This document shows positions 9,241 through 17,491 of a stretch of 64,000 nt of DNA, piece by piece (position 1 is the stretch's first letter; the number at the start of each line of letters is the position of its first letter). Both the position numbers and the translations under genes were made by a program. The stretch lies in contig WHHJ01000001.1 of NCBI GenBank assembly GCA_014872655.1, positions 1 to 64,000 of the forward strand, in the 5' to 3' direction. The DNA is from Clostridia bacterium. Its GTDB lineage: Bacteria; Bacillota; Clostridia; Oscillospirales; UBA644. Under the pieces are notes generated by a model. The model had not been told where the DNA came from and searched no databases. It saw nothing but the letters and a program-made list of their open reading frames with translations.

Positions 9241-9288
9241 AAGAAGATTAAAAAGCGTGCCCATACATGCACGCTTTTTAATCTTCTT
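9241..9288 (-). terminator. Terminator of the ECF sigma/anti-sigma operon
   Basis: A 20-bp stem (9241-9260 with 9269-9288). The GC-rich core GCGTGC/GCACGC is followed on the minus strand by TTTTT. The stop codon of the anti-sigma gene lies inside the stem. Confidence 0.8.
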
Positions 9289-9607
9289 GTTTTGTTGCTA
9301 ATTTAAAGATAACGGCTGTTATACCAATGGCGGCAGCCACAGTTCCCGCAAACAGCAGTGTTTGAATGGTGTTGTTTTTTCGTACCTTTTTAGCCACTTC
9401 AGAGTAAGAAAGTTGGCTGGCGGTTTCTTGCTCTGATTCTGAGTCTTCATCGAAATCTTCCAGAAATTTATCATACGCACGATAATATTTTCTGCAGTCG
9501 GGGCATTGGCATAGATGTTTTAAGATTTCAATCTTGGTGGCTCTGCTGACAATGCCGTCTTTATACAATGAAACGAGATCTTTGGTAATATCACAGTTCA
9601 AATTCAT
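9278..9607 (-). CDS. Zinc-finger anti-sigma factor, single-pass membrane protein
   Basis: A 109-residue protein. Residues 1-50 match the zf-HC2 fold of anti-sigma factors (His31, then Cys33, Cys35 and Cys38 in the stretch HLCQCPDCRKYY), and one membrane helix lies near residues 84-102 (LLFAGTVAAAIGITAVIF). Such proteins bind and hold back their partner sigma factor until a signal frees it. The start overlaps the end of the upstream ECF sigma gene by 17 bp, the usual arrangement for a sigma/anti-sigma pair. The part beyond the membrane helix is only a few residues, so a signal would have to be sensed in the membrane or through another protein; that is inference. Confidence 0.85.
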   Translation of the reverse strand: MNLNCDITKDLVSLYKDGIVSRATKIEILKHLCQCPDCRKYYRAYDKFLEDFDEDSESEQETASQLSYSEVAKKVRKNNTIQTLLFAGTVAAAIGITAVIFKLATKQED

Positions 9608-10127
9608 CGGATAACTTCTCCTTTAGCATGTTTTTTGCGCGAAAATACAGCACTTTTGCAGAGCTTTCGGTAATTTTTAATGCGTCGGCGATTTGTCGGA
9701 ACGTCATGTCTGCATAAAGTCTTAAAATCACCACATCTGTATTTTTTTGCGGAAGTTGCTTTAATATTTGTTTTACACGTTCGTGTAGTTCATGTTGAAC
9801 AATTTGATCCATGGCGGTGCTTGCTTGTGTATCGACACACTGAGTTACGATGCAATCGAGTGAAACATTTTCAAATCCGCCGCGTTTAGATTTTTTGAGA
9901 AAGCGAAAGTATTCGTATTTTGCAATCGTCGCCAACCAAGTAAAAATCTCACAGTCTCCTCGGAATTTTCCAAAAGAAAGAAATGCCCGATAAAAAGTTT
10001 CCTGCGTCAATTCTTCAGATAACTGTGCATCCGCGCACATTTTATATAAAAATCGGTATATTTTAGACTGATTGTCCTTATATATAGTTTCGAAAGCTTC
10101 CGTAAGGGATTCCTCCTTACATAACAT
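9591..10127 (-). CDS. ECF-type RNA polymerase sigma factor
   Basis: A sigma-70 family protein of about 178 residues with region 2 (RFLYKMCADAQLSEELTQE) and region 4 (LPQKNTDVVILRLYADMTF, then a helix-turn-helix). It should direct RNA polymerase to promoters of a small regulon and be held by the anti-sigma factor encoded next. The start is uncertain. ATG 10127-10125 has no ribosome site, while a perfect AAGGAGG lies inside the frame at 10118-10112 with no ATG, GTG or TTG behind it; only ACG is well spaced. The last base of the candidate ECF -10 box is the A of this ATG, so a transcript from that promoter would begin inside the annotated gene. Confidence 0.85.
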   Translation of the reverse strand: MLCKEESLTEAFETIYKDNQSKIYRFLYKMCADAQLSEELTQETFYRAFLSFGKFRGDCEIFTWLATIAKYEYFRFLKKSKRGGFENVSLDCIVTQCVDTQASTAMDQIVQHELHERVKQILKQLPQKNTDVVILRLYADMTFRQIADALKITESSAKVLYFRAKNMLKEKLSDEFEL

Positions 10128-10155
10128 TAGAGTAAAAACAGTAAAAAAAGTTACA
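10127..10155 (-). promoter_or_regulatory. Candidate ECF sigma promoter facing the sigma gene
   Basis: On the minus strand TGTAAC (10155-10150), 16 bp, then ACTCTAA (10133-10127). The same motif with the same spacing faces fabH on the other strand. ECF promoters commonly have a conserved AAC in the -35 box and about 16 bp between boxes, so self-activation is likely. This is inferred from the repeat, not shown. Confidence 0.6.
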
Positions 10156-10160
10156 AAACT

Positions 10161-10189
10161 ATTATAAAATAAATTTTTATTTTTTTCAA
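10161..10189 (-). promoter_or_regulatory. Sigma-A promoter of the ECF sigma operon
   Basis: On the minus strand TTGAAA (10189-10184), a 17-bp spacer and TATAAT (10166-10161). The predicted start, near 10154, would leave a leader of about 27 bases before ATG 10127. It could supply the basal level of the sigma factor. Confidence 0.65.
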
Positions 10190-10197
10190 TGATTTTT

Positions 10198-10226
10198 TGT
10201 AACTTTTTTCCGGTATCAGACTCTAA
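10198..10226 (+). promoter_or_regulatory. Candidate ECF sigma promoter of the fatty-acid operon
   Basis: TGTAAC (10198-10203), 16 bp, then ACTCTAA (10220-10226), identical in boxes and spacing to the promoter facing the ECF sigma gene. A TATAAT at 10230-10235 could serve sigma-A, but its -35 position reads TTTCCG and is poor, so the ECF form may dominate. Confidence 0.6.
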
Positions 10227-10267
10227 CAGTATAATGAAGCCAAAAGAAATCCGATAGGGAGGTTGTT

Positions 10268-11224
10268 ATGGGTTTTTATATAAAAGGAACGGGGATGTAT
10301 GTTCCTCCCCGAGTTGTAACAAACGATGAACTGTCTGAATTTGTTGAAACCAACGATGAGTGGATTCGTCAACGTGTAGGGGTCGAGCAACGACATATCA
10401 GTACAAATGAGTGGACTTCGGAGATGGCCTGCAAAGCTGCTCGAAATGCTTTGGATAATGCCGGTATTCAAGTTTCTGATTTGGATTTGATTTTGAGTGC
10501 GACCGTGAGTGCGGAGACAGTATCTCCGTCTGTTGCTTGTATGGTGCAGCACGATTTGGGCGCGACTTGCTGCGCTTTTGAAATCAATGCGGCTTGTTCT
10601 GCATTTTTATTTTTATTGGAAACGGCAGCAGGATTTTTTGCTCGTGGAAAAGTTCGAAACGTGCTTGTCGTTGGTGCAGAACGGTTAAGCGGCATTTTGG
10701 ATTGGACCGATCGCAGCACTTGCGTGATTTTTGGAGATGGGGCCGGAGCGGCCGTTTTAAGTGATGACCGGGACTGCTATTTGGATTCTACGATGACCGT
10801 TCACGGTGGCGACGATGTGATCAAGATCCCGCATTTTGTAGGCAGTTGTCCGTTTTTTGAAAAGGAAGCGGAAAAACCGTATATCCATATGAAAGGGCAG
10901 GAAACGTTTAAATACGCCGTAACAGCGATGGGCACTGATATTACCGAATTGATGACACGCAACGGGTTGACTGCGGAGGATATCCGGTATATTGTACCCC
11001 ACCAGGCAAATAAACGGATTATTGACTTGGCGGCAAAGCGGACCGGCATCCCGGTAGAGAAGTTTGCGGTTAATATTCAGAAATACGGCAACACATCCAG
11101 CGCCAGCGTGCCAATCATGCTGGATGAACTCAACCGCGAAGGAAAACTCAACCGCGGCGATCTGTTGATTTTGAGTGCGTTTGGCGGCGGTTTGGCCAAT
11201 GCGGCATGTTTGCTGCGCTGGTAA
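10268..11224 (+). CDS. fabH: 3-oxoacyl-ACP synthase III
   Basis: A 318-residue KAS III enzyme. It starts fatty-acid synthesis by condensing an acyl-CoA primer with malonyl-ACP. The catalytic triad is visible: Cys110 in EINAACSAF, His in VPHQANKRI near 240 and Asn in YGNTSSAS near 270. An AGGGAGG ribosome site precedes the ATG. It is the first gene of a ten-gene fatty-acid operon and faces a candidate ECF promoter shared with the divergent sigma gene. No FapR- or FabT-like palindrome was recognised in the leader, which makes control by the sigma factor more attractive. Confidence 0.95.
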   Translation: MGFYIKGTGMYVPPRVVTNDELSEFVETNDEWIRQRVGVEQRHISTNEWTSEMACKAARNALDNAGIQVSDLDLILSATVSAETVSPSVACMVQHDLGATCCAFEINAACSAFLFLLETAAGFFARGKVRNVLVVGAERLSGILDWTDRSTCVIFGDGAGAAVLSDDRDCYLDSTMTVHGGDDVIKIPHFVGSCPFFEKEAEKPYIHMKGQETFKYAVTAMGTDITELMTRNGLTAEDIRYIVPHQANKRIIDLAAKRTGIPVEKFAVNIQKYGNTSSASVPIMLDELNREGKLNRGDLLILSAFGGGLANAACLLRW

Positions 11225-11277
11225 ATGATATAGCATAAATTTTTTATTATAAAAGATGAATAAAGGAGTACAGAAAA

Positions 11278-11499
11278 ATGACTTTTGAGAAATTGAAGAA
11301 TATCATGGCAGAACAGTTGGATTTGGATCCGGAGACAATTACAGAGCAAACCGAGTTTTCCGCATTGGGCATAGACTCATTGGATATTGTAGAAATGCTG
11401 ATGTCTGTAGAAGAAGAGTTTGGTGTTTCGGTAGAAGCAGATCAGTCTTTAAAGACAGTGGCAGATTTAGTGGCTGCGATTGATGCTGCAAAGGAATAG
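11278..11499 (+). CDS. acpP: Acyl carrier protein
   Basis: A 73-residue acidic protein carrying the growing acyl chain on a phosphopantetheine arm. The attachment serine is Ser34 in GIDSLDIVE, the family signature. AAAGGAG lies before the ATG. It sits 53 bp after fabH and 15 bp before fabK, within the fatty-acid operon. Confidence 0.95.
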   Translation: MTFEKLKNIMAEQLDLDPETITEQTEFSALGIDSLDIVEMLMSVEEEFGVSVEADQSLKTVADLVAAIDAAKE

Positions 11500-11514
11500 G
11501 ATGCGAGGGAATCT

Positions 11515-12465
11515 ATGATACAGTCTGATATTTGTACGCTGTTGGGTATTACATACCCGATTTTCCAGGGCGGAATGGCTTGGATTGCCGATGGGAAACT
11601 GGCGGCAGCGGTTTCCAACGGCGGCGGACTTGGCATTATTTCGGCCATGAACGCTTCGGCGGATTACTTAAAACAGCAAATCGAGATCGCCTCTTCTTTA
11701 ACGGATAAGCCGTTTGGGGTGAATATTATGTTGATGAGTCCGCACGCAGATGAGGTGGCCGATGTTGTGGTAGAATGCGGTGTCCGCGTGGTTACAACTG
11801 GTGCCGGCAGTCCGGAAAAATACATGAAAAAGTGGTTGGACGCCGGGGTAAAGGTGATCCCTGTTATCGCTTCTGTGGCTATGGCAAAAAAAATGGAGCG
11901 TGCCGGTGCGCATGCGATTATTGCAGAGGGACAGGAGTCCGGTGGTCATATTGGAGAATTGACAACGATGGCGCTGGTGCCGCAAGTATGTGATGCGGTT
12001 TCGATCCCGGTTTTGGCGGCTGGTGGAATTGCAGACGGCCGCGGGATGGCTGCTTCGATGATGCTGGGCGCATGCGGCGTTCAGATGGGAACGCGCTTTT
12101 TGGTTGCACAGGAGTGCGGTGTTCATCCCAATTATAAAAAGATGGTATTGGAAGCCAAAGATATTTCTACGATTGCAACCGGTCGCAGATTCGGCGGGGA
12201 CGTTTGTCGGTGTATCAAAAACAGTTTCAGCCGTAATTTTTCTAAGTATGAATATGCTCCCGACGCAACAGCAGAGACTGTGGCGCAGCTGGGCGTTGGC
12301 GCATTGAGAAAAGCTGCCGTAGACGGAGATGTGAAAGAAGGCTGTTTTCTGGCCGGACAAATTTCCGGAATGGTTACCAAGGAACAGCCGGCTGCAGAGA
12401 TTCTGCAAGAGGTCGCTTCGGAATGCGAACAACTGTTGAAGGGAGCCAGTAAATGGGTAAAATAG
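11515..12465 (+). CDS. fabK: Enoyl-ACP reductase II, flavin-dependent
   Basis: A 316-residue FMN-binding TIM barrel of the nitronate monooxygenase/FabK family. It catalyses the last reduction of each elongation round with NAD(P)H. Family motifs include FQGGMAWI at the N-terminus, GGGLGII, AEGQESGGHIG and the phosphate-binding AAGGIADGRG. Its place among fab genes argues for FabK rather than nitronate monooxygenase. The end overlaps fabD by 13 bp, so the two are probably translationally coupled. Confidence 0.92.
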   Translation: MIQSDICTLLGITYPIFQGGMAWIADGKLAAAVSNGGGLGIISAMNASADYLKQQIEIASSLTDKPFGVNIMLMSPHADEVADVVVECGVRVVTTGAGSPEKYMKKWLDAGVKVIPVIASVAMAKKMERAGAHAIIAEGQESGGHIGELTTMALVPQVCDAVSIPVLAAGGIADGRGMAASMMLGACGVQMGTRFLVAQECGVHPNYKKMVLEAKDISTIATGRRFGGDVCRCIKNSFSRNFSKYEYAPDATAETVAQLGVGALRKAAVDGDVKEGCFLAGQISGMVTKEQPAAEILQEVASECEQLLKGASKWVK

Positions 12466-13370
12466 CGTTTTTGCTTTCGGGACAGGGCGCACAGCACCCC
12501 GGAATGGCGAAAGATTTTTATGAGCGATTTGATTCAGTAAAAAATTTGTTTGATCAGGCGGAAAGCGTCCGTCCGGGAACATTACAACAAATGTTTGATG
12601 GCACGGAAGAAGAGTTGAAGCAGACGCAAAACACGCAGCCTTGTTTGTATCTTGCCGATTATGCGGCAGCGCTCGCTGCAAAAGAATGTGGGCTTGTTGC
12701 GGATTGCGTGGCAGGATTTTCGTTGGGTGAAATTCCTGCGTTGGCCTTTGGCGGCGCGTTTGACGCATTGACCGGATTCCGAATTGCCTGCGCCAGAGGA
12801 ACTTATATGGCCGAGGCGTCGGTCAAGAATCCTGCGTCGATGGTGGCGGTGGTAAAACTGCCCAATCAAACGGTCGAGCAGTTGTGCGGACAGTTTGAGC
12901 AGGTGTATCCGGTTAATTATAATTGCCCGGGGCAGCTTGTTGTTTCCGGAAATCCCGAAGAATTGGATCGCTTTTCCGGATTGGTCAAGGAAGCCGGCGG
13001 CCGGGCTTTGCCGCTGAAAGTAGGCGGTGGATTCCATTCTCCGTTTATGTCGGCAGCCGTTGAACCGTATCGGCAGACCCTGCAAACGTTTGAGATCAGC
13101 AAGCCTGCAATGCCGGTCTATTCCAACTTTACCGGTGATCTTTATACGGAAGATGTGGTTGCGACATTGGCGGCGCAGGTCGATCACCCCGTTCGTTGGG
13201 AAACTGTATTGAGAAATATGGCAGACCGCGGCGTGGATACGTTTATTGAGACAGGCGTGGGACACGTGCTGCAGGGTTTAGTGAAAAAGACCCTGCCGGA
13301 TTGCCGTAGCTTTGTGGTAGAAGATACCGACACGCTGGAGCAGGTATGCAAGGAGGTTTTATCATGTTAA
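12453..13370 (+). CDS. fabD: Malonyl-CoA:ACP transacylase
   Basis: A 305-residue acyltransferase that loads malonyl groups onto the acyl carrier protein. GQGAQ forms the oxyanion-hole motif at residues 10-14, the nucleophile is Ser90 in GFSLGE, and the catalytic His lies in GGGFHSPFM near 188. The start is inside the end of fabK. The gene ends 7 bp into fabG. Confidence 0.94.
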   Translation: MGKIAFLLSGQGAQHPGMAKDFYERFDSVKNLFDQAESVRPGTLQQMFDGTEEELKQTQNTQPCLYLADYAAALAAKECGLVADCVAGFSLGEIPALAFGGAFDALTGFRIACARGTYMAEASVKNPASMVAVVKLPNQTVEQLCGQFEQVYPVNYNCPGQLVVSGNPEELDRFSGLVKEAGGRALPLKVGGGFHSPFMSAAVEPYRQTLQTFEISKPAMPVYSNFTGDLYTEDVVATLAAQVDHPVRWETVLRNMADRGVDTFIETGVGHVLQGLVKKTLPDCRSFVVEDTDTLEQVCKEVLSC

Positions 13371-14089
13371 CCGATAAAGTTGCCGTTGTAACGGGCGGTT
13401 CGAGAGGCATTGGGCGTGCGGTTTGTTTGGAACTTGCACAGGCCGGGGCCAAAGTTGCCTTTTTGTATGCCGGAAATGAGCAGATAGCTCAGCAGACTCT
13501 TGCCGAGTTAGGACCTCAAGCAAAAGCTTATTGCTGTGATGTGGCAGATGCTGACGCAGTTGCGGAAGTATTCAGCCAAATTTTACAGGATTTTGGTACG
13601 GTTGATATTTTAGTGAATAATGCCGGTGTAACGCGGGATAAATTGGTTCTGGGCATGAAAGAAGAAGATTTTTCCCGCGTGTTGGATGTAAATCTAAAAG
13701 GCGCTTATCATATGATTCGTCAGGCTTATCCGGTGATGATGAAAAAACGCTCCGGAAAAATCATCAATATCAGCTCGGTTTCCGGGTTGATGGGAAATGC
13801 TGGACAGGCCAATTATGCCGCTTCCAAAGCCGGTTTGATTGGGTTAACTAAGTCGGTGGCAAAAGAACTTGCCAGCCGCGGAGTTTGCTGTAATGCGGTG
13901 GCTCCGGGATTCGTTCAAACCGATATGACAACCGCCTTTGCGGAAAATCAGAAGATCGTAGACGCTATTCCGGCAAAACGGTTTGCAAAGCCCGAAGAAG
14001 TGGCGCATTTAGTTGCCTTTTTAGCGTCGGAGAAAGCCGATTATATCACGGGTGAAGTGATTCGGATTGACGGCGGTTTGGCCATGTAA
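13364..14089 (+). CDS. fabG: 3-oxoacyl-ACP reductase
   Basis: A 241-residue short-chain dehydrogenase that reduces 3-ketoacyl-ACP with NADPH. The cofactor motif TGGSRGIG lies at residues 10-17, the catalytic Ser near 138 (INISSVSG), and Tyr151 and Lys155 in NYAASKAG. AAGGAGG is 8 bp before ATG 13364. The in-frame ATG at 13346 sits on the far side of that ribosome site and is not used. Confidence 0.95.
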   Translation: MLTDKVAVVTGGSRGIGRAVCLELAQAGAKVAFLYAGNEQIAQQTLAELGPQAKAYCCDVADADAVAEVFSQILQDFGTVDILVNNAGVTRDKLVLGMKEEDFSRVLDVNLKGAYHMIRQAYPVMMKKRSGKIINISSVSGLMGNAGQANYAASKAGLIGLTKSVAKELASRGVCCNAVAPGFVQTDMTTAFAENQKIVDAIPAKRFAKPEEVAHLVAFLASEKADYITGEVIRIDGGLAM

Positions 14090-14137
14090 ATTCGGTATAG
14101 AATGTTTTTAACCTCAAAGAAAGGTACGGTATCAAAC

Positions 14138-15367
14138 ATGAAAAGAGTTGTTGTGACGGGGCTTGGTGCGGTTACGCCGCTGGGAAATACAGTTGCCGAG
14201 TATTGGGAAAATCTAAAAAACGGCGTAAACGGGATTGGCATGATCACCCGTTTTGATACGACGGATTTTAAATGTAAAGTAGCGGCGGAAGTGAAGAATT
14301 TTGACGCCGCAGAACGGTTAGATAAAGTGACGGCCCGAAAGACCGATCCATATGTACAGTACGCGTTGTGCAGCGCTGACGAAGCGGTTGCCGACAGCGG
14401 GATACTGGGAACCGTGGAAGAAGACGAACTGGGCGTATATTTTGGCTCCGGCGTGGGCGGTATCCAGACTTTGTGTGAAAACGAAGAAGGGTTATTGTCC
14501 GGCGGTCCCAGAAAAGTCAGTCCGTCTTTTGTGCCTAAAATGATTATCAACATTGCCGCCGGGCAGATCGCGATCCGGTACCATGCACATGGAACAGCAC
14601 TGTCTACTGCGACGGCATGTGCAACGGGAACCACAATGATCGGAGAGGCTTATCGCGCGATCCGTGACGGATATCTGAAAGCGATCATTTGCGGCGGTTC
14701 AGAGGCGGCTGTAACGCCGTTGACAGTAGCCGGATTTTTAAACTGTACGGCGTTAGTGAAATCAGAAGACCCCGAAACCGCTTGTTTGCCGTTTGACCAG
14801 AGACGCGCCGGCTTTGTGATCGGCGAAGGTGCTGCGGCATTGATTTTGGAAGAGTATGAACATGCGGTTGCACGCGGGGCGCACATTTATGCAGAAGTGT
14901 GTGGATATGGCACGACTTGTGATGCCTATCATGTGACGGCTCCGGATCCCGGGGCTGTGTATACGGCCAAAGCGGTTCAGATGGCTCTGCAGAGTGTGGA
15001 ATACGATCCCGAAAAGCTGTATATCAATGCGCACGGAACAGGAACGCAGCTGAACGATAAGGCTGAAACAACCGCGTTTAAGAGCGTTTTTGGTGAAGAT
15101 GCCAAGAAAATCAAGATCAGTTCAACCAAGTCCATGACGGGGCATATGTTAGGCGCTGCCGGGGCAGCCGAAGCCATTGCGTGTATCAAAGCATTGCAGG
15201 ATGGCGTGATTCCGCCGACGATTCATTTGGAGCAGCCGGATGAGGAATGTGATTTGGATTACACGCCGAATACGGCCGTATCAAAGGATATTGATGTTGC
15301 GATTTCAACCTCGCTGGGCTTTGGCGGACATAATGCCTGTATCGCGTTCCGAAAGGTGGCCGAGTGA
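14138..15367 (+). CDS. fabF: 3-oxoacyl-ACP synthase II
   Basis: A 409-residue KAS II condensing enzyme for chain elongation. Catalytic Cys161 lies in TATACATG; the histidines lie in NAHGTGTQ and MTGHMLGA. The start at 14138 gives the usual N-terminus MKRVVVTGLG; the upstream in-frame ATG at 14102 has no ribosome site. The stop overlaps the fabZ start codon by one base. In many Clostridia accB follows fabF; here fabZ follows directly. Confidence 0.95.
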   Translation: MKRVVVTGLGAVTPLGNTVAEYWENLKNGVNGIGMITRFDTTDFKCKVAAEVKNFDAAERLDKVTARKTDPYVQYALCSADEAVADSGILGTVEEDELGVYFGSGVGGIQTLCENEEGLLSGGPRKVSPSFVPKMIINIAAGQIAIRYHAHGTALSTATACATGTTMIGEAYRAIRDGYLKAIICGGSEAAVTPLTVAGFLNCTALVKSEDPETACLPFDQRRAGFVIGEGAAALILEEYEHAVARGAHIYAEVCGYGTTCDAYHVTAPDPGAVYTAKAVQMALQSVEYDPEKLYINAHGTGTQLNDKAETTAFKSVFGEDAKKIKISSTKSMTGHMLGAAGAAEAIACIKALQDGVIPPTIHLEQPDEECDLDYTPNTAVSKDIDVAISTSLGFGGHNACIAFRKVAE

Positions 15368-15843
15368 TGAATCGGGAACAGTTAAAAGAATTGCTGCCGC
15401 ATCGTGAAAATATGCTTTTGTTGGATGAGGCAGAACTGATTGACGGAGTGGCTTGCGGTAAGAAAAAAATCACGGGTGATGAGTTCTTTTTACAGGGACA
15501 TTTTCCGGGAAATCCGATTGTTCCTGGTGTGATTTTATGCGAGATATTGGCTCAGTCTGCCTGCGTGCTTTTAGCGGATACGATTTCCGGAAAAGTTTTG
15601 ACTTTGTTTACGGGCTTGGATAAAGTTCGTTTTAAAAAGCAGGTAAAACCGGGTGATGTGTTCGAAACAAAGTGTGAAATCATCAAAAGCCGCGCACCGT
15701 TTTACTGGGCAAAAGGACACGGATATGTAGACGGGGAGTTGTGTGTACAGGCAGAGTTCTCGTTTGCCGTTGTCCCTGAACAGGCGTCAGCTGAGTCGCA
15801 GCAGAGCCAGGCTGCGAACGCGGAAGGAGAGAAAAACGACTAA
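15367..15843 (+). CDS. fabZ: 3-hydroxyacyl-ACP dehydratase
   Basis: A 158-residue hot-dog-fold dehydratase. The catalytic His45 is in GHFPGNPIVPG, and the acidic partner Glu59 follows in CEILAQ. ATG 15367 overlaps the fabF stop (TGATG). The GTG one codon upstream is possible but less likely. The C-terminus ends in a polar Gln/Ala/Ser-rich tail of about 20 residues that looks like disordered sequence. accD follows with a one-base overlap; accC, often found here, is absent. Confidence 0.93.
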   Translation: MNREQLKELLPHRENMLLLDEAELIDGVACGKKKITGDEFFLQGHFPGNPIVPGVILCEILAQSACVLLADTISGKVLTLFTGLDKVRFKKQVKPGDVFETKCEIIKSRAPFYWAKGHGYVDGELCVQAEFSFAVVPEQASAESQQSQAANAEGEKND

Positions 15844-16685
15844 TGAATATGCCTTTTTTAAATCGGCTGGGTTCGCAGTTGAAAGCGATGGTACGGACAG
15901 TCGGAACCGGTAAAAAAGTTTGTATCGGTTGTAAAAAAGAATATACCGAACGGGACTGGGCGCGGAATCATTTTATTTGTCCATCTTGCGGGAAGTATAA
16001 CCGAATGGGCGCCCGGTCTCGGATTGCACTGGTTGCGGATGACGGTTCTTTTACGGAAATGGCGTCTGATTTGGTCAGCGTGGATTTTTTGAATTTCCCC
16101 GGATATGCCGAAAAATTGAATAAGGCCAAAGCCACGACCGGCGAAAAAGAAGCGGTGGTTTGTGGAACGGCTAAACTGGACGGCGTTGAGTGCGCAATTT
16201 TTGCGATGGATTCCCGATATATTATGGCCAGTATGGGTTCTGTGGTCGGCGAGAAAATTACGCGGACGTTTGAATATGCGACGGAACATCGGCTCCCGGT
16301 TATCGGATTTACGGCGTCGGGCGGTGCAAGAATGCAGGAGGGGATTATCTCTTTGATGCAGATGGCAAAAGTCAGCGCGGCGATTAAACGTCATTCGAAT
16401 CAGGGCGGTTTATATATCACAGTTTTAACAGATCCTACAACCGGCGGTGTAACGGCTTCTTTTGCGATGCAGGGTGATATTATTCTGGCCGAGCCGAACG
16501 CGCTGATCGGATTTGCCGGCAGACGTGTGGTAGAGCAGACAACAAAATCCAAATTGCCGGATAATTTTCAGACAGCCGAGTTTTTGCTGGAACATGGTTT
16601 TATTGATAATATTATTCCTCGGAAAGAATTGCGCGGCGTTTTAGCAACTTTGTTAAAACAGCATGTCGGAGGTGAACGGATATGA
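15843..16685 (+). CDS. accD: Acetyl-CoA carboxylase carboxyltransferase subunit beta
   Basis: A 280-residue subunit of the enzyme that makes malonyl-CoA. An N-terminal zinc ribbon uses Cys27, Cys30, Cys46 and Cys49 (CIGC and CPSC), followed by the crotonase-like carboxyltransferase fold with SGGARMQEG and DPTTGGVTASFA. It works as a heterotetramer with AccA, encoded next with an ATGA overlap. The biotin carrier and biotin carboxylase subunits needed for the full reaction are not in the window. Confidence 0.94.
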   Translation: MNMPFLNRLGSQLKAMVRTVGTGKKVCIGCKKEYTERDWARNHFICPSCGKYNRMGARSRIALVADDGSFTEMASDLVSVDFLNFPGYAEKLNKAKATTGEKEAVVCGTAKLDGVECAIFAMDSRYIMASMGSVVGEKITRTFEYATEHRLPVIGFTASGGARMQEGIISLMQMAKVSAAIKRHSNQGGLYITVLTDPTTGGVTASFAMQGDIILAEPNALIGFAGRRVVEQTTKSKLPDNFQTAEFLLEHGFIDNIIPRKELRGVLATLLKQHVGGERI

Positions 16686-17491
16686 CCCCATATGATAGAC
16701 TAAAAGCGGCACGTCAGAGCGGTCGGCCTACCGGGCAGGACTATGTGGAAAAACTCTTTACCGACCGATTGGATCTGCACGGAGACAGACGGTTTGCTGA
16801 TGATGCGGCGATCGTTGCGGGAATCGGTTATTTGGGAACATTGCCGGTCACATATATTGCCATAGAAAAGGGCCATACGCTGGAAAGCCGGGTTCGGACC
16901 AATTTTGGCTGTCCCAAACCGGAGGGGTATCGCAAAGCATTAAGACTGATGAAACAGGCTGAAAAATTTCATCGTCCGGTCGTTTGTATCGTGGATACCT
17001 TAGGTGCCTTTTGCGGTGCGGACGGGGAGGAACGTGGTCAGGGCGAAGCGATTGCGGAGAACATTTTGGAGATGACCGGGTTACGAGTCCCTGTTATTAC
17101 GATTGTGATTGGCGAAGGCGGGTCCGGAGGGGCCCTTGCCTTGGCGGCGGCAGATCGTGTTTACATGCTGGAAAATGCAGTGTATTCTGTCATTTCTCCG
17201 GAAGGCTGTGCCAGCATTTTGTGGAAAGACGCAGGGCGTGTGCAGGATGCGGCGGAGAGTTTGCATATTACGGCTCAGGATATGCAGTTATTTGGTGTGG
17301 CAGAAACGGTGATCCGGGAGGATTTTGACCGTTTTGATGAGATGTGTGAGGGCATGAAAAGCCTGTTGCTGAAAGATTTTCGTACATTGCGCGCTTATTC
17401 GGAGACCGAATTGGTGCATGCACGGTATGAGCGTTTTAGAAAATTCGGAATATATGAGGAGCATGGTCAGGTGAATGGAACCGTTATATAA
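16682..17491 (+). CDS. accA: Acetyl-CoA carboxylase carboxyltransferase subunit alpha
   Basis: A 269-residue partner of AccD with the family motifs GDRRFADD, NFGCPKPEGYRKA, DTLGAFCG and GEGGSGGALA. It is somewhat shorter than the roughly 320-residue E. coli protein because the N-terminal helical extension is reduced, as is usual in Firmicutes. The start overlaps the accD stop (ATGA) and the end overlaps the next gene by 17 bp. Confidence 0.93.
   Translation: MTPYDRLKAARQSGRPTGQDYVEKLFTDRLDLHGDRRFADDAAIVAGIGYLGTLPVTYIAIEKGHTLESRVRTNFGCPKPEGYRKALRLMKQAEKFHRPVVCIVDTLGAFCGADGEERGQGEAIAENILEMTGLRVPVITIVIGEGGSGGALALAAADRVYMLENAVYSVISPEGCASILWKDAGRVQDAAESLHITAQDMQLFGVAETVIREDFDRFDEMCEGMKSLLLKDFRTLRAYSETELVHARYERFRKFGIYEEHGQVNGTVI

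Noticed and set aside
10128..10267. FapR or FabT operator upstream of fabH
   Set aside because: No palindrome resembling either known site was found; the repeated TGTAAC-N16-ACTCTAA explains the region better.
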